A stretch of DNA of 64,000 nucleotides from Chloroflexus sp. Y-396-1 (GCF_000516515.1 NZ_KI911784.1:4130633-4194632); one strand, 5' to 3'; shown: positions 44,796-54,122, counted from the stretch's first letter. Notes: generated by a model from the letters alone, not told the origin. A program made the numbers and translations.

Positions 44796-45048
44796 ACCAC
44801 CTCAAATACCGATTCCTTTGAAACATCTCCGGGATACAGATAGGAATTTTCGATCCAAAGAACAAAGGGGAATGTGATGTCCTGGCGGTCAAGCCGCCAT
44901 AAAGCCGCGGGCGGTCAGACGTAGACCGCACCAACGGGCGGGGAGAAAACAGAGCTGACTCGTTGCGACCTGCGACTCCATGACAACCCCACACGCTATC
45001 CTTACCGTGAGAGTAGTATAACAGATTGTAGAGCATTTGTTGAACTTA
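44796..45048. other. Intergenic region between metG and MITE-like copy B
   Basis: About 250 bp containing the promoter side of metG. No gene and no recognisable T-box or other leader. Confidence 0.4.
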
Positions 45049-45162
45049 GAGCCTATCCGAATAATCGTCTCGCGGTACGGCGGATGAAACCTGATTGATG
45101 TACGGGCACAGCGCCGCTGTGACCCAACCGAATCTCCTTCGACAGGATATTCCAGATAGGCT
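45049..45162 (+). mobile_element. MITE-like element, copy B
   Basis: 114 bp, flanked by CTTA on both sides (45045-45048 and 45163-45166). Starts GAGCCTATCCGAATAATCG and ends in the inverse of AGCCTATCTGGAATATC. It matches copy A read in reverse over its whole length. Its internal hairpin CACAGC-GCC-GCTGTG differs from copy A by a paired change (CGCAGC/GCTGCG), preserving the stem. Confidence 0.7.
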
Positions 45163-45297
45163 CTTACTGCAAAGGGAAAAGAACGCACTAGAGGCCAGGC
45201 GTGGGGAATCACACAATAAGTTATGGTTGCAAATCAAGTCCATCCATACCCGTTAGTACGAGTGTCGGTGGCCCGTGCTCGCAGGCGAGATGCGGAG

Positions 45298-45314
45298 GCG
45301 GGCCGGAGGCCCGC
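45298..45314. repeat. GCGGGCC-GGA-GGCCCGC palindrome
   Basis: Third copy in the window of this 7-bp-stem hairpin (others at 6614-6630 and 42730-42746); all three continue with G/C then TCC, and all lie between genes. Confidence 0.6.
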
Positions 45315-45333
45315 GCTCCCAGGAGACGAAACC

Positions 45334-46518
45334 CTACACAAACGCCGCAATTCCGGTAATCTCACGGCCAACGACTAAGGTATTGATTTCGTTGGTACCT
45401 TCATACGTATAAACAGCTTCAATGTCGGCAAAATGACGGGCAATGTGGCGGTCAAGCAAAATACCATTTCCGCCGAGCACTTCACGCCCCAGAGCCACAA
45501 TCTGGCGTGCCTTCGCTGCACAATATTGCTTGGCAAGTGATGCCATTCCTTCTGTTATCTGCGTTTCGTCTTCGTCACGCAGCTTGCTCAGCCGCCACGC
45601 CATCAACTGAATCGCTGTCAGATCACCGAGCATGTGTACCAGTTTCTGCTGCACTAGCTGAAAGCCGGCAATGGGACGCCCAAACTGCTCGCGTTGGAGT
45701 GTGTATTCAAGCGCTAGTTCGTAAGCAGCCTGCGCATGCCCGACAGCCTCCCAGGCAACTCCGTAGCGGGTATTCTTCAGAATGTTGGCCGTATCGCGGA
45801 ACGAGCGCGCAAACGGTAATCGATTCTCTTCCGGTACAAAGACATTTTCAAGCGTAATATCCGCATTGATCACCGAACGTTTGGCGATCTTGCCCTCGAT
45901 CTTCGTCGCCTGATACCCCGGAGTGCCCTTTTCGACCAGAAAACCACCGACCCGTCCGGTCTCTTCATCTTGGGCCCAGACGACAATCACGTCGGCAAAG
46001 GTGGCGTTGCCAATCCAGCGTTTGGCGCCATTGAGCATGTATCCTCCGCTCACACGGCGGGCGGTGGTGCGGATGTGGGCCGCATCAGAACCGACATGAG
46101 GCTCAGTCAGAGCAAATGCCCCGATCTTCTCGAGACGGGCCATAGCCGGTAGCCAGCGCTGTTTCTGCTCTTCTGAACCACAGGCAGCAATGGCGCCCAT
46201 GGCCAGACCACTGGTTACGCCCACAAAGGTACCAACACTGCCATCACCACGCGCCAGCTCGGCGGCGATGATCCCTACTTCAACACTCGAAAACCCTGGG
46301 CACCCATACCCCTTAATCGTGCCGCCTACGATGCCTAATTCGGCAATGCGCGGGATGAGTTCAAAAGGAAACTCAGCTCGCTCCCAGTAATCATTGATGA
46401 TCGGGATGACATGCTCATTACAAAATGCGCGCACTTTATCACGGAGTGCACGCTCGCGCGGGGTGAGGAGTTCATCGAAACGAAAGAGATCGATACCGCG
46501 CTCGCTTGCGATCGTCAT
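45334..46518 (-). CDS. Acyl-CoA dehydrogenase (glutaryl-CoA dehydrogenase-like)
   Basis: FAD enzyme that oxidises acyl-CoA to enoyl-CoA. 394 residues from ATG 46518, which follows GGAGG by 6 bp; the frame extends further upstream without a ribosome site. Motifs: ALTEPHVGSDAAHIRTTA (FAD/substrate loop), REQFGRPIAGFQLVQQKL, REVLGGNGILLDRHIARHFADIEAVYTYEGTNEINT with the catalytic Glu in YEGT. The short-chain glutaryl-CoA/isovaleryl branch looks closest. Single gene; no CoA-transferase or ETF genes adjacent. Confidence 0.85.
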   Translation of the reverse strand: MTIASERGIDLFRFDELLTPRERALRDKVRAFCNEHVIPIINDYWERAEFPFELIPRIAELGIVGGTIKGYGCPGFSSVEVGIIAAELARGDGSVGTFVGVTSGLAMGAIAACGSEEQKQRWLPAMARLEKIGAFALTEPHVGSDAAHIRTTARRVSGGYMLNGAKRWIGNATFADVIVVWAQDEETGRVGGFLVEKGTPGYQATKIEGKIAKRSVINADITLENVFVPEENRLPFARSFRDTANILKNTRYGVAWEAVGHAQAAYELALEYTLQREQFGRPIAGFQLVQQKLVHMLGDLTAIQLMAWRLSKLRDEDETQITEGMASLAKQYCAAKARQIVALGREVLGGNGILLDRHIARHFADIEAVYTYEGTNEINTLVVGREITGIAAFV

Positions 46519-46863
46519 TGTTCGCCTCCTACGTACATAAATGGTGGTATGACGCACTGCGTAATCATTATAGCACAGAATGTTTATCACGGGTTGAATA
46601 GAGGCGAAACCAATTGACAGCTTGTCCCCAGGAGCGCGAGCTGCTGGCCTACATCCGGCGCTGTATGGCTAAAGACCATTATCGCCTCCAGGATTTGCAT
46701 TACCCTCTTGGCCCCCGCTTGCAGGGGGCGAGGGGTAGAACCCGCCCCTACCGCTGCGGTGACGCACCTGATTCGGCGCGCTAACGAGGATCGAGTAGAC
46801 CGCTGTCGGAACAGGAGCGGCATTCCTCTGATGGTAGCACATCTGGCCGGGAACGGGCCAAAA
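46519..46863. other. Intergenic region without a gene
   Basis: Contains the hairpin CCCCC-GCTTGCA-GGGGG near 46713-46729 and a GTAGGGGCG-like repeat fragment. No coding signal. Confidence 0.4.
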
Positions 46864-49032
46864 TCACCGGGTTGTCATCTCGCCCGTTGCGACTACCGTC
46901 AACCGATAGCGGTTGGTAAACTCCGGCCCGGCCCCACTCAGGCGTAACTCAATGGTGTAATCGCCAGCACGAATCGGGGTCAGGCGCAGCCGATCGATCT
47001 CCGTCGCCAGCGAATCGGCGGGCAGATCGAGATAGCGGATAACAGTTGCCAGTTCGCTGTCGGTTGGATCGCACAATCTGATGGTTAGTTGTGCGCCGGT
47101 AAGCGGTTCACGGGCATCGTTGACCGCATAAATTGGCAGATCGATTGCCTCGCCAATCGTAAACGTGCGTGGTTCGATGAGGGTAAAGACATACTGTGGT
47201 CGGAAACAGTCACGCAGGGCGTAGTATGAGCGTTTCGGAACTCGCCAATAATCGATAACGCTCCACAAGACCGCGGGATACGGATCGACGAACAGAAAGG
47301 CAATAATACCACCTGTTGGGCGATATTTGTGGTAACGTAACCGATCAATGTAGAACCGGTTAAGTTCAGCCTGATAATTTTGTGATAACTCGATCACCTC
47401 GGCCAGCGATTTTGCCTGCCGCCACGGGTACCACGCCGACATAATGTCAGCCTGTAGACCATGCCGTTCGACCAGGCGCTTGATAGCGTCGTCATCGAGT
47501 GGGTCGGGCATGAAACGCAGACTGCTCTCGAGATTGGGAAAGCTCTGAGCGCCGAATTCGGTGACAAAGCGTAAGTTGCTGGGGAAACGCGCTCGAACAG
47601 CTTCCCCATCGGCAAGGGTGCCATAGGTACGGTACCAGCCGAAGTAGGCATGGGCATCGGTACCGGTACGCACGTAGGGTACGTCTGGCTCACCTGATGA
47701 ACGAATGACCGGGCGGGTAGGGTCTTCTTCTTCGACAATCTTTTTCAACTGCACATCCATTACATCCCGGTTCCAGCTAAAAATGAAGGCCGACTGGTAG
47801 GTACGCAGACGTGCCGCCAATGATTCATCGGCGGTATCTTCGAGATGAATGGCTTCGTTGTGCATACACCAGATTGCGATGCTGGGATGGTTGCCGAGGA
47901 GACGGACCATTGCCCGTGCCTGATGGCGGGCCGCCGGCAGCACTTCTGGGCGGTACAGCCACTGAAGAGGAAAGTCTTGCCAGAGCAATATGCCAGCGGC
48001 ATCGGCAGCATCATAAAACGCAGGATGATCGATATGAGCATGCACCCGCAGCATATTCATGTGGCAATCACGGGCTAGGGCCAGATCTCGCTCAGCCCGT
48101 TCGCGGTTCATCGTGGCTATGCGCATATCTCCTGGAGGGTAATTATTGCCCTTTACTAAAAAGCGTTCACCGTTGAGGTGAGGAATCCAGTCTCGCAACT
48201 CGAATGTACGCACACCATACGCAAAGGACTGCTCATCACTCAAGATACCATTAAGCCAGATGCGCACAGTTACCTGATAGAGATCGGGCTGACCGAGATC
48301 GTGCGTCCACCATCGGCGCGGCTCACGCAGCTTTAGCAGACCGGCCACCGTCTGCGTGCCGCTACGTAGTCGGCGTTGCAGGGTAAAGATTTGCGTTTCA
48401 CCGTGAAAGGTAAGTGGCGCAAAACTGAACTCAATCTGGATCGGAGAGGGCTGAGTGACATCCAGATCAAGGGCGAAACGCAACTGGGCGAGGTGGGCAT
48501 CGCAGTGCTCGGTACGTAAACGGGCATGATGGAGCCTGACCGGCCCACTACGGTGTAGTTCAACCGGCAACCAAATCCCCCCCGGATTCGCTTGCGGATC
48601 GAAGCAATCCCAGTGAGAGAAGACACCGGTGATCATCCGCTTCCCAACCTTGTTGTGTTCATCGGGGCAATCGAGTTCAATAATGAGCGTATTGTGAGTT
48701 CGTAACAGCGCAGTAATATCGTGTTCGGTTGGCTCGAAGTAGCCCTCATGAGCGCCCAAATCAACACCGTTGAAGTAGGTGTGTCGGTAGTAGAATGCGC
48801 CGTTGATTCGCAACCAGTACCGTTCGCCGGGGATAGGTCCAACCGGTGCTGAATGCGTGAAACGGCAACGGTAGACAACTTTACCACTGTGTGTTTCCAG
48901 GCCGGGCAATTGTTGCCAGTGTGCTGGCACAATAGCCGGTAACCAACCGTCGTCGTTGCGCGGGTAAATGCCGTGCGAAAATTCACTCAGCGGACGAATC
49001 TGCCAATTATCGTTCAGCGTGGCGTAATACAT
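46864..49032 (-). CDS. Glycoside hydrolase family 2 (beta-mannosidase-like)
   Basis: 722 residues, no signal peptide, so probably cytoplasmic. Order: sugar-binding jelly-roll domain (about 1-180, with WLRINGAFYYRHTYFNGVDLGAHEGYF), immunoglobulin-like domain, TIM barrel with RVHAHIDHPAFYDAADAAGILLWQDFP, acid/base Glu in IWCMHNE, and nucleophile Glu in FVTEFGAQ, then a small C-terminal beta domain. The WCMHNE and LLWQDFP patterns favour beta-mannosidase-type activity. A glycosyltransferase gene lies 18 bp upstream on the same strand. Confidence 0.85.
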   Translation of the reverse strand: MYYATLNDNWQIRPLSEFSHGIYPRNDDGWLPAIVPAHWQQLPGLETHSGKVVYRCRFTHSAPVGPIPGERYWLRINGAFYYRHTYFNGVDLGAHEGYFEPTEHDITALLRTHNTLIIELDCPDEHNKVGKRMITGVFSHWDCFDPQANPGGIWLPVELHRSGPVRLHHARLRTEHCDAHLAQLRFALDLDVTQPSPIQIEFSFAPLTFHGETQIFTLQRRLRSGTQTVAGLLKLREPRRWWTHDLGQPDLYQVTVRIWLNGILSDEQSFAYGVRTFELRDWIPHLNGERFLVKGNNYPPGDMRIATMNRERAERDLALARDCHMNMLRVHAHIDHPAFYDAADAAGILLWQDFPLQWLYRPEVLPAARHQARAMVRLLGNHPSIAIWCMHNEAIHLEDTADESLAARLRTYQSAFIFSWNRDVMDVQLKKIVEEEDPTRPVIRSSGEPDVPYVRTGTDAHAYFGWYRTYGTLADGEAVRARFPSNLRFVTEFGAQSFPNLESSLRFMPDPLDDDAIKRLVERHGLQADIMSAWYPWRQAKSLAEVIELSQNYQAELNRFYIDRLRYHKYRPTGGIIAFLFVDPYPAVLWSVIDYWRVPKRSYYALRDCFRPQYVFTLIEPRTFTIGEAIDLPIYAVNDAREPLTGAQLTIRLCDPTDSELATVIRYLDLPADSLATEIDRLRLTPIRAGDYTIELRLSGAGPEFTNRYRLTVVATGEMTTR

Positions 49033-49050
49033 ATCGAGAATCGGTGGCTG

Positions 49051-50049
49051 TCATCGATTATTCTGTAGTGTATACAACACTTGCTGGTAGAGTGCAATCC
49101 GTTGTCTGCGAAGTGCAGGGCGGTGACCAATCACTAATTTCATTGCCTCTATGATCAATTCATATTGATACCCCAGACAGATCAGGTGGCGCAACAGGGC
49201 TGCCGTGAGCCAGCCATACCAGATTCGGGCCAAGAGCAGACGACTCTGCTGAAAGTAGCGATGGCGAGCGAGCGGTACCTGTTCGCTACTTTTGCCTTCG
49301 TGGTGTACAACAACCGCTGTCGGGAGGTACCAGATTTGACTGCACACATCAACATGCTCACGCCGGGATCGGTTGGGCGGTAGAGCAGTCGGACTAGCCC
49401 ATTGTAAACGCCACTGCCACTCCAGTTCCTCGCTGTACATAAAAAAGCGTTCATCGAGGAAACCGGCTTTCCGAATGGCCGCTGTTCGTACCAGGAACGC
49501 AGCCCCGACCAGCCAGCCCACTCGCTGCACCCGATCAGGAGAGCGGTCGAGACAGTGGTACATGCGTGCCCATGGGTTATGCGGCCAGAGTCGTTCCCAA
49601 GGGGTGCTTTCCCAAATCATGGTCAGCGGTGTCGGGAAGCGACGGCGTGATGATTGTTGACTGCCATCACTGTAACGTAAGCGTGGCCCAACCGCAATTG
49701 CTGCCGGATGCTCCTGCAAAAAAGTAACCATTTGGGGAATCGCATCCGCCTGCGGTTCGGTGTCCGGGTTGAGCAAGAGGATAAACTCCGGGCCGCCGTC
49801 TGGTCGCTTAAGCAGTGTTCTAAGGGCAAGATTATTACCGGCGGTAAAGCCGAGGTTGGCCCCCGCTTCAATAAGCTGCACGGCAGGAAATTCCTTCCTG
49901 ACCATCTCAACCGTTCCATCGCGGCTATCATTGTCAACCACGATGATCTCAGCGGTCAGGTTACCCTCCGCGAGCGACGATTGCACAGCAGTGAGACAAC
50001 GACGAAGCAGGTCGCGTACATTCCAAGATACGATGATTATTGCCAGCAT
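49051..50049 (-). CDS. Glycosyltransferase family 2 (rhamnosyltransferase-like)
   Basis: 332 residues. GT-A fold: IIIVSWNVRDLLRRCL, VVDNDSRDGT, ANLGFTAGNN, LLNPDTE (metal-binding acidic motif) and GAAFLVRTAAIRKAGFLDERFFMYSEELEWQWR, which resembles rhamnosyltransferases of cell-surface polysaccharide synthesis. A short C-terminal helix region follows. ATG 50049. Probably cotranscribed with the GH2 gene downstream. Donor and acceptor unknown. Confidence 0.83.
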   Translation of the reverse strand: MLAIIIVSWNVRDLLRRCLTAVQSSLAEGNLTAEIIVVDNDSRDGTVEMVRKEFPAVQLIEAGANLGFTAGNNLALRTLLKRPDGGPEFILLLNPDTEPQADAIPQMVTFLQEHPAAIAVGPRLRYSDGSQQSSRRRFPTPLTMIWESTPWERLWPHNPWARMYHCLDRSPDRVQRVGWLVGAAFLVRTAAIRKAGFLDERFFMYSEELEWQWRLQWASPTALPPNRSRREHVDVCSQIWYLPTAVVVHHEGKSSEQVPLARHRYFQQSRLLLARIWYGWLTAALLRHLICLGYQYELIIEAMKLVIGHRPALRRQRIALYQQVLYTLQNNR

Positions 50050-50579
50050 AGGTTACTCTATATTATATGCTGTTGCCTTGATAGTGTACCATAGCTGAGG
50101 GTTGCGACAAAGCGTGAGCGTGGTCGTGGAGGTTTTCAGTGTTTTCGTTGCCCGTGCAGCGGGGCGTGCCTCCGCCTCAATTTCCCTGGCCCCCTTCCGT
50201 TTCCACCTGGGGAGAGAAAAAGGGAAAGACCGTTGAAAAGTGCTCTCGTGTGCTATACGATGAGCGCGTTTGGGTAACTGTCTGTATAATAAAATGCATC
50301 GTTGGTCGAGATACATTTCAGACCGAAACGATGAGGAAAAGACTGCGAAAACGGCTGCGATTTCAGTGATGGTCTCCGCCTGTGGTCGAGACGATATGAC
50401 TCCCGATCTCCCACCTCGTGCCGTGCCCCACCTTGTGCCATAGCCTTCCGTGTTCTAAACGACAGGCATAGCAATTTGTCATTAAATTTCACCACTACGA
50501 CCAGGCGTCAATTGACGACTTGACAGTACATGAATAGAATAGAAGGCGAGTTTCGCCATCATTAGCGCCCGGCATCACT
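50050..50579. other. Intergenic region without a gene
   Basis: About 530 bp. Contains a C/T- then G/A-rich low-complexity stretch (about 50180-50230) similar in style to 4720-4770 and 53650-53700. No coding or RNA signal recognised. Confidence 0.4.
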
Positions 50580-51290
50580 ATGAGTACACGTGATCTGATC
50601 GGACTGGTGACCTCGTTCGGATACGCATTTGGGCTCCTCATCATTGCTGAAGTCATTCGCCGTTGGCGAGGCTATCCACAAGATTTCACCCGTAAATTCG
50701 TCCACATTGGTGCCGGGATGTGGGTATTCGGTGTCCTGGCGTTATTTGAAAACTGGACGATCGGGATTATTCCCTTCGCCACCTTTATTGTGCTTAATTT
50801 TATATTCTTCCGTTTCCGGCTCCTGGAATCGGTAGATGCGCCCGACAGTACTCCTGGAACTGTTTACTTCGCCCTGTCAATCACATTATTATTTCTGATC
50901 TTCTGGCGCACCAATTCCCCTGATGATCGCGGATATATTGCCGCAGCCGGAACAATGGCTATGACCTGGGGCGATGCCCTGGCGGCTATTGTTGGCAAAC
51001 GTTGGGGACGGCACCACTACCAGATTGGTCGAGGGCGACGCTCATTTGAAGGATCGGCAGCCATGTTCGCTGCCAGCTTCGTGGCGATGCTGCTCACCTT
51101 GTTATTGACGCCAGGATCGGCGCTTAGTCCACAAAGCGTACCGATAGGCTTTAGTGCAGCCCTAATTGCAAGTCTCGTAGCTGCTCTGGCCGCAACAATT
51201 GCCGAAGGAGTCTCGCCCCACGGAACTGATAACCTGAGTGTTCCTCTCCTGTCCAGCTTCGTCGTTGCCGGAGTGCTGGCAGTTGTGTGA
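50580..51290 (+). CDS. Phytol/dolichol/diacylglycerol kinase-like membrane protein
   Basis: 236 residues, about seven hydrophobic helices, of the CTP-dependent polyprenol kinase/cytidylyltransferase superfamily: RKFVHIGAGMWVFG (typical of phytol kinase VTE5 relatives) and the nucleotide-binding GDALAAIVGKRWGRHHYQIGRGRRSFEGSAAMF. In a phototroph a phytol or geranylgeraniol salvage kinase is plausible, but dolichol/undecaprenol kinase cannot be excluded. Stands 50 bp before rsbS on the same strand. Confidence 0.75.
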   Translation: MSTRDLIGLVTSFGYAFGLLIIAEVIRRWRGYPQDFTRKFVHIGAGMWVFGVLALFENWTIGIIPFATFIVLNFIFFRFRLLESVDAPDSTPGTVYFALSITLLFLIFWRTNSPDDRGYIAAAGTMAMTWGDALAAIVGKRWGRHHYQIGRGRRSFEGSAAMFAASFVAMLLTLLLTPGSALSPQSVPIGFSAALIASLVAALAATIAEGVSPHGTDNLSVPLLSSFVVAGVLAVV

Positions 51291-51340
51291 TAATATAGCT
51301 TTGAGGCAAATGCTCACTGAAGAGGTAGAGGAGCGGCATC

Positions 51341-51727
51341 TTGGATAACCTGCGCATTCCGATATTGAAAATTGGCGACATTCTGATCGCTTCGATCCAG
51401 GTGGCATTACACGATGCCTCGGCGGTACAATTTAAAGATGACTTATTGCAAAAGATTCATGACACCCGAGCAAAAGGTGTGATCATCGATTTAACAGCTC
51501 TCGATGTTGTTGATAGCTTTATCGGTCGACTGATTGCCGACATTGCCGCGATGGCCGGATTGATGGGTGCACGAGTTGTGCTGACCGGTCTGCAACCGGC
51601 AGTCGCAATTACATTGGTTGAATTAGGACTTGAACTACCGCGTGTGCTCACGGCCCTCAATCTCGAAAAGGGGCTGGCTATGATGCAGCGGATGACCAGT
51701 GAGGAGAGCGACGATGGCGCAGAGTAA
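51341..51727 (+). CDS. rsbS: STAS-domain stressosome scaffold RsbS
   Basis: 128 residues, a single STAS domain very like Bacillus RsbS: LDVVDSFIGRLI with the phosphorylated serine at Ser59, and GLQPAVAITLVELGLELPRVLTALNLEKGL. RsbS holds RsbT in the stressosome until phosphorylated. TTG start at 51341 is supported by GAGGAG 7 bp upstream. Overlaps rsbT by 14 bp. No RsbR gene adjoins. Confidence 0.88.
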   Translation: MDNLRIPILKIGDILIASIQVALHDASAVQFKDDLLQKIHDTRAKGVIIDLTALDVVDSFIGRLIADIAAMAGLMGARVVLTGLQPAVAITLVELGLELPRVLTALNLEKGLAMMQRMTSEESDDGAE

Positions 51728-52115
51728 GACTGCTGTCATCCGAAGTGACCTTGATATCGTCATCGCGCGCACCATGGCTCGCGATATGGCCAAGGCGCTC
51801 GGTTTTGGACCAATCGATCAGGCACGCATCGCGACCGCCGTGAGCGAGTTAGCCCGAAATATCTTTCTCTATGCGGGTACCGGTAACGTTACGGTGCGTG
51901 ATATTGAGAAGGGTTCGCGAAAGGGGATCGAGATTATTTGTGAAGATCAGGGGCCTGGTATTCCGAATATCGATTTGGTGATGCAAGATGGGTATAGCAC
52001 ATCACGCGGTATGGGTATGGGGCTGCCCGGTGCAAAACGCTTGATGGACGAGTTTGATATTAAGTCGAAAGAGGGTGAGGGAACGACGATCATTTGCCGA
52101 AAGTGGCGTAACTGA
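51714..52115 (+). CDS. rsbT: Serine/threonine kinase/switch protein RsbT
   Basis: 133 residues from ATG 51714 (GAGGAG upstream). GHKL ATPase fold: N-box AVSELARNIFLYAG, G1 DQGPGIP, G2 RGMGMGLPGAKRLMD. It phosphorylates RsbS (and RsbR) and, when freed, activates a downstream partner such as an RsbU-type phosphatase or a diguanylate cyclase. No partner, sigma factor or RsbX lies next to it. Followed by a strong terminator at 52141. Confidence 0.88.
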   Translation: MAQSKTAVIRSDLDIVIARTMARDMAKALGFGPIDQARIATAVSELARNIFLYAGTGNVTVRDIEKGSRKGIEIICEDQGPGIPNIDLVMQDGYSTSRGMGMGLPGAKRLMDEFDIKSKEGEGTTIICRKWRN

Positions 52116-52140
52116 TCTGCAACCAGTATCACGATTGGTC

Positions 52141-52182
52141 AAGGGCGTGAGGGTGATACGATTAACCCTCACGCCCTTTGTT
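52141..52182 (+). terminator. Intrinsic terminator after rsbT
   Basis: AAGGGCGTGAGGGT (52141-52154) pairs perfectly with ACCCTCACGCCCTT (52165-52178): 14 bp with a 10-nt loop, then TTGTT. It lies between convergent rsbT and the alcohol dehydrogenase gene and may serve both. Confidence 0.75.
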
Positions 52183-52211
52183 ATGGCTCAATGCACTTCA
52201 TTCACTGGCCC

Positions 52212-53396
52212 CTACGCCATCCGATCGCCTTCGTCGTATGCCTTTGCATACAACTCAATAATCTCTTGTTTGGTAGGCTTGCGTGGATTATTCGCCGGAC
52301 TACCGCTATCGATAGCAGCATCGGCCATCGCTGGAGCCAGTTCCATCAGCCGTTCACGTTCAACACCCAACTGACGGAGCGAGGGGATTTTAATGTCGCG
52401 CACCAGACGGCGAATAGCAACGACCGCTCGATCGGCCGCTTCCATCAACGACAGACCCTCTATTGGTTCTCCCATGGCACGGGCAATATCGGCGTAGCGC
52501 TTTGGATCGCCGACCAGGCTGAATTCTGTGACTACAGCCAGCAGTGCCGCATTAGAAACTCCATGCGCGATGTGGAAGTAGGCGCCAATCGGACGCGACA
52601 TTCCGTGAACGAGAGCGACCGATGAGTTGCTAAACGCAATTCCGGCCTGAGTCGCGCCTAACATCATCTTCTCGCGAGCCTCGATGTTGTTGCCGTTTGC
52701 CCAAGCTTGACGAATATTACCGGCGATCAGTTCAATGGCCGACAGACATAAGACATCGGTCATTGGCTGACGTTTGACCGAAACGTATGCTTCAATCGCA
52801 TGCACTAGCGCATCAACACCGGTTGCCGCAGTCACACTCGGTGGTGACGAGATGGTTAGCAGTGGGTCAACAATGGCAATCGTAGGCATCAGATACGGGC
52901 TGCCAATCAGCATTTTAACATCGGTCTTCTGATCGGTTATCACGGTGTAGATCGTAGCTTCACTCCCAGTACCGGCAGTCGTGGGAATGGCAACAACCGG
53001 CACGCCAGGCGCAGGAATTTTACCGATGCCCTTGTATTGTTCGATTGAGCCGGGATTGGTGACGAGAACGGCAATGGCTTTCGCTGTATCGATTGGACTG
53101 CCACCACCAACGGCGACGACGAAATCACAACCGCCCTCACGATACGCCGCTAACCCCTCTTGTACATATTCAACAACCGGCTCAGTATTGACACCAGCAT
53201 AGACCACGCTGCTAATGCCGTGGTTGGCCAGATTCTGCTCGACCTGACCAACCACACCGAGCTTTTGCATAATTTGATCGGTAACGATTAATGCCTTCTG
53301 CCAGCCCCGCTTCGCGCATTGCGTACCAACCTGTTCAACCGCACCTGAGCCAATCACCATCTGTGACGGCATGATAAATTCGCGTGGCGACATCAT
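52212..53396 (-). CDS. Iron-containing (type III) alcohol dehydrogenase
   Basis: 394 residues. NAD-binding VAVGGGSPIDTAKAIA and TTAGTGSEAT; iron ligands Asp in AIVDPLLT and His in GVDALVHAIEAY, ALVHGMSRPIGAYFHIAHG. Reduces aldehydes or oxidises primary alcohols or diols; substrate not readable. ATG 53396 follows AAGGAG with 7 bp spacing. Single gene convergent with rsbST. Confidence 0.88.
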   Translation of the reverse strand: MMSPREFIMPSQMVIGSGAVEQVGTQCAKRGWQKALIVTDQIMQKLGVVGQVEQNLANHGISSVVYAGVNTEPVVEYVQEGLAAYREGGCDFVVAVGGGSPIDTAKAIAVLVTNPGSIEQYKGIGKIPAPGVPVVAIPTTAGTGSEATIYTVITDQKTDVKMLIGSPYLMPTIAIVDPLLTISSPPSVTAATGVDALVHAIEAYVSVKRQPMTDVLCLSAIELIAGNIRQAWANGNNIEAREKMMLGATQAGIAFSNSSVALVHGMSRPIGAYFHIAHGVSNAALLAVVTEFSLVGDPKRYADIARAMGEPIEGLSLMEAADRAVVAIRRLVRDIKIPSLRQLGVERERLMELAPAMADAAIDSGSPANNPRKPTKQEIIELYAKAYDEGDRMA

Positions 53397-53741
53397 GTCC
53401 CCTCTCCTTTCTCGTTAAGCAACGACATTGTAGAACAGCAAGTGGTAAGTTGAAAGCACCAGGAAAGTTGTTTGAAGTGTAATACGTTTTTTCCTTCACG
53501 TCAAAGATACGAGGGAGGGTCTGGCGAAAAGCGAAGTGAGCGAGTAAAGGAGGGTTCACAACTCATCTGCGGCGCTTGCGGAGGTGCGCAGCTCCCCGTT
53601 TCGACATGCCTAAAGGGAGCGAACCGGCTCGTAGAGGCGTGCTGTTCACTTTTCCTCTTCCCCTTTGTTGAAAGGGGCTAGGGGAAAGGTGAGGGGTATC
53701 AGACGCACTTCGCAGGACGGGCGCTAAACCCATTGAACCAC
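53397..53741. other. Intergenic region before tRNA-Asn
   Basis: No gene. Contains the hairpin CCCCTTT-GTTG-AAAGGGG (53660-53677) within a C/T- then G/A-rich stretch. Confidence 0.4.
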
Positions 53742-53770
53742 TTGCACGTTTTGGAAACTTGTGCTATACT
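53742..53770 (+). promoter_or_regulatory. tRNA-Asn promoter
   Basis: TTGCAC (53742-53747), exactly 17 bp, TATACT (53765-53770), ending 15 bp before the mature tRNA 5' end. Confidence 0.75.
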
Positions 53771-53785
53771 CTCAGGCGAAATCAA

Positions 53786-53860
53786 TCCCCAATAGCTCAA
53801 CGGTAGAGCAGCTGACTGTTAATCAGCGGGTTCCTGGTTCGAATCCAGGTTGGGGAGCCA
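53786..53860 (+). tRNA. tRNA-Asn (anticodon GTT)
   Basis: 75 nt with CCA encoded. Acceptor TCCCCAA/TTGGGGA, D-arm GCTC-AACGGTA-GAGC, anticodon arm GCTGA-CTGTTAA-TCAGC (anticodon GTT), T-arm CCTGG-TTCGAAT-CCAGG, discriminator G. All arms pair. Standing alone between its own promoter and a perfect terminator. Confidence 0.97.
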
Positions 53861-53898
53861 ATAAAATAGCCGCCAGTTTTGGCGGCTATTTTATTTTT
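53861..53898 (+). terminator. Terminator of tRNA-Asn
   Basis: ATAAAATAGCCGCCA (53861-53875), loop GTTT, TGGCGGCTATTTTAT (53880-53894): a perfect 15-bp stem followed by TTTT. It begins on the base after the encoded CCA. Confidence 0.9.
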
Positions 53899-54122
53899 GG
53901 CCGGTGTCACGCGAATAAGCGAGACCAGGTCTGACAGGTAAAGACTCCTTACGCCCACTTCTCTCACGGTATGCACATCATTAGCTGAATGCGAGCATCG
54001 TGATCTTCAGCCGCCCTCCGCTTCTCCTTTTGTAAGCCGGGGTAAGTCTCCGCTTTGTACGACTCATGGCTGTGATACGGTACAATTCGGCTAACCCACT
54101 ATGTAGTTCTGAGGAGTACGCT

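Noticed and set aside
44796-45048. A T-box or SAM riboswitch leader for metG
   Set aside because: No T-box sequence, specifier-loop structure or SAM-aptamer core could be recognised.
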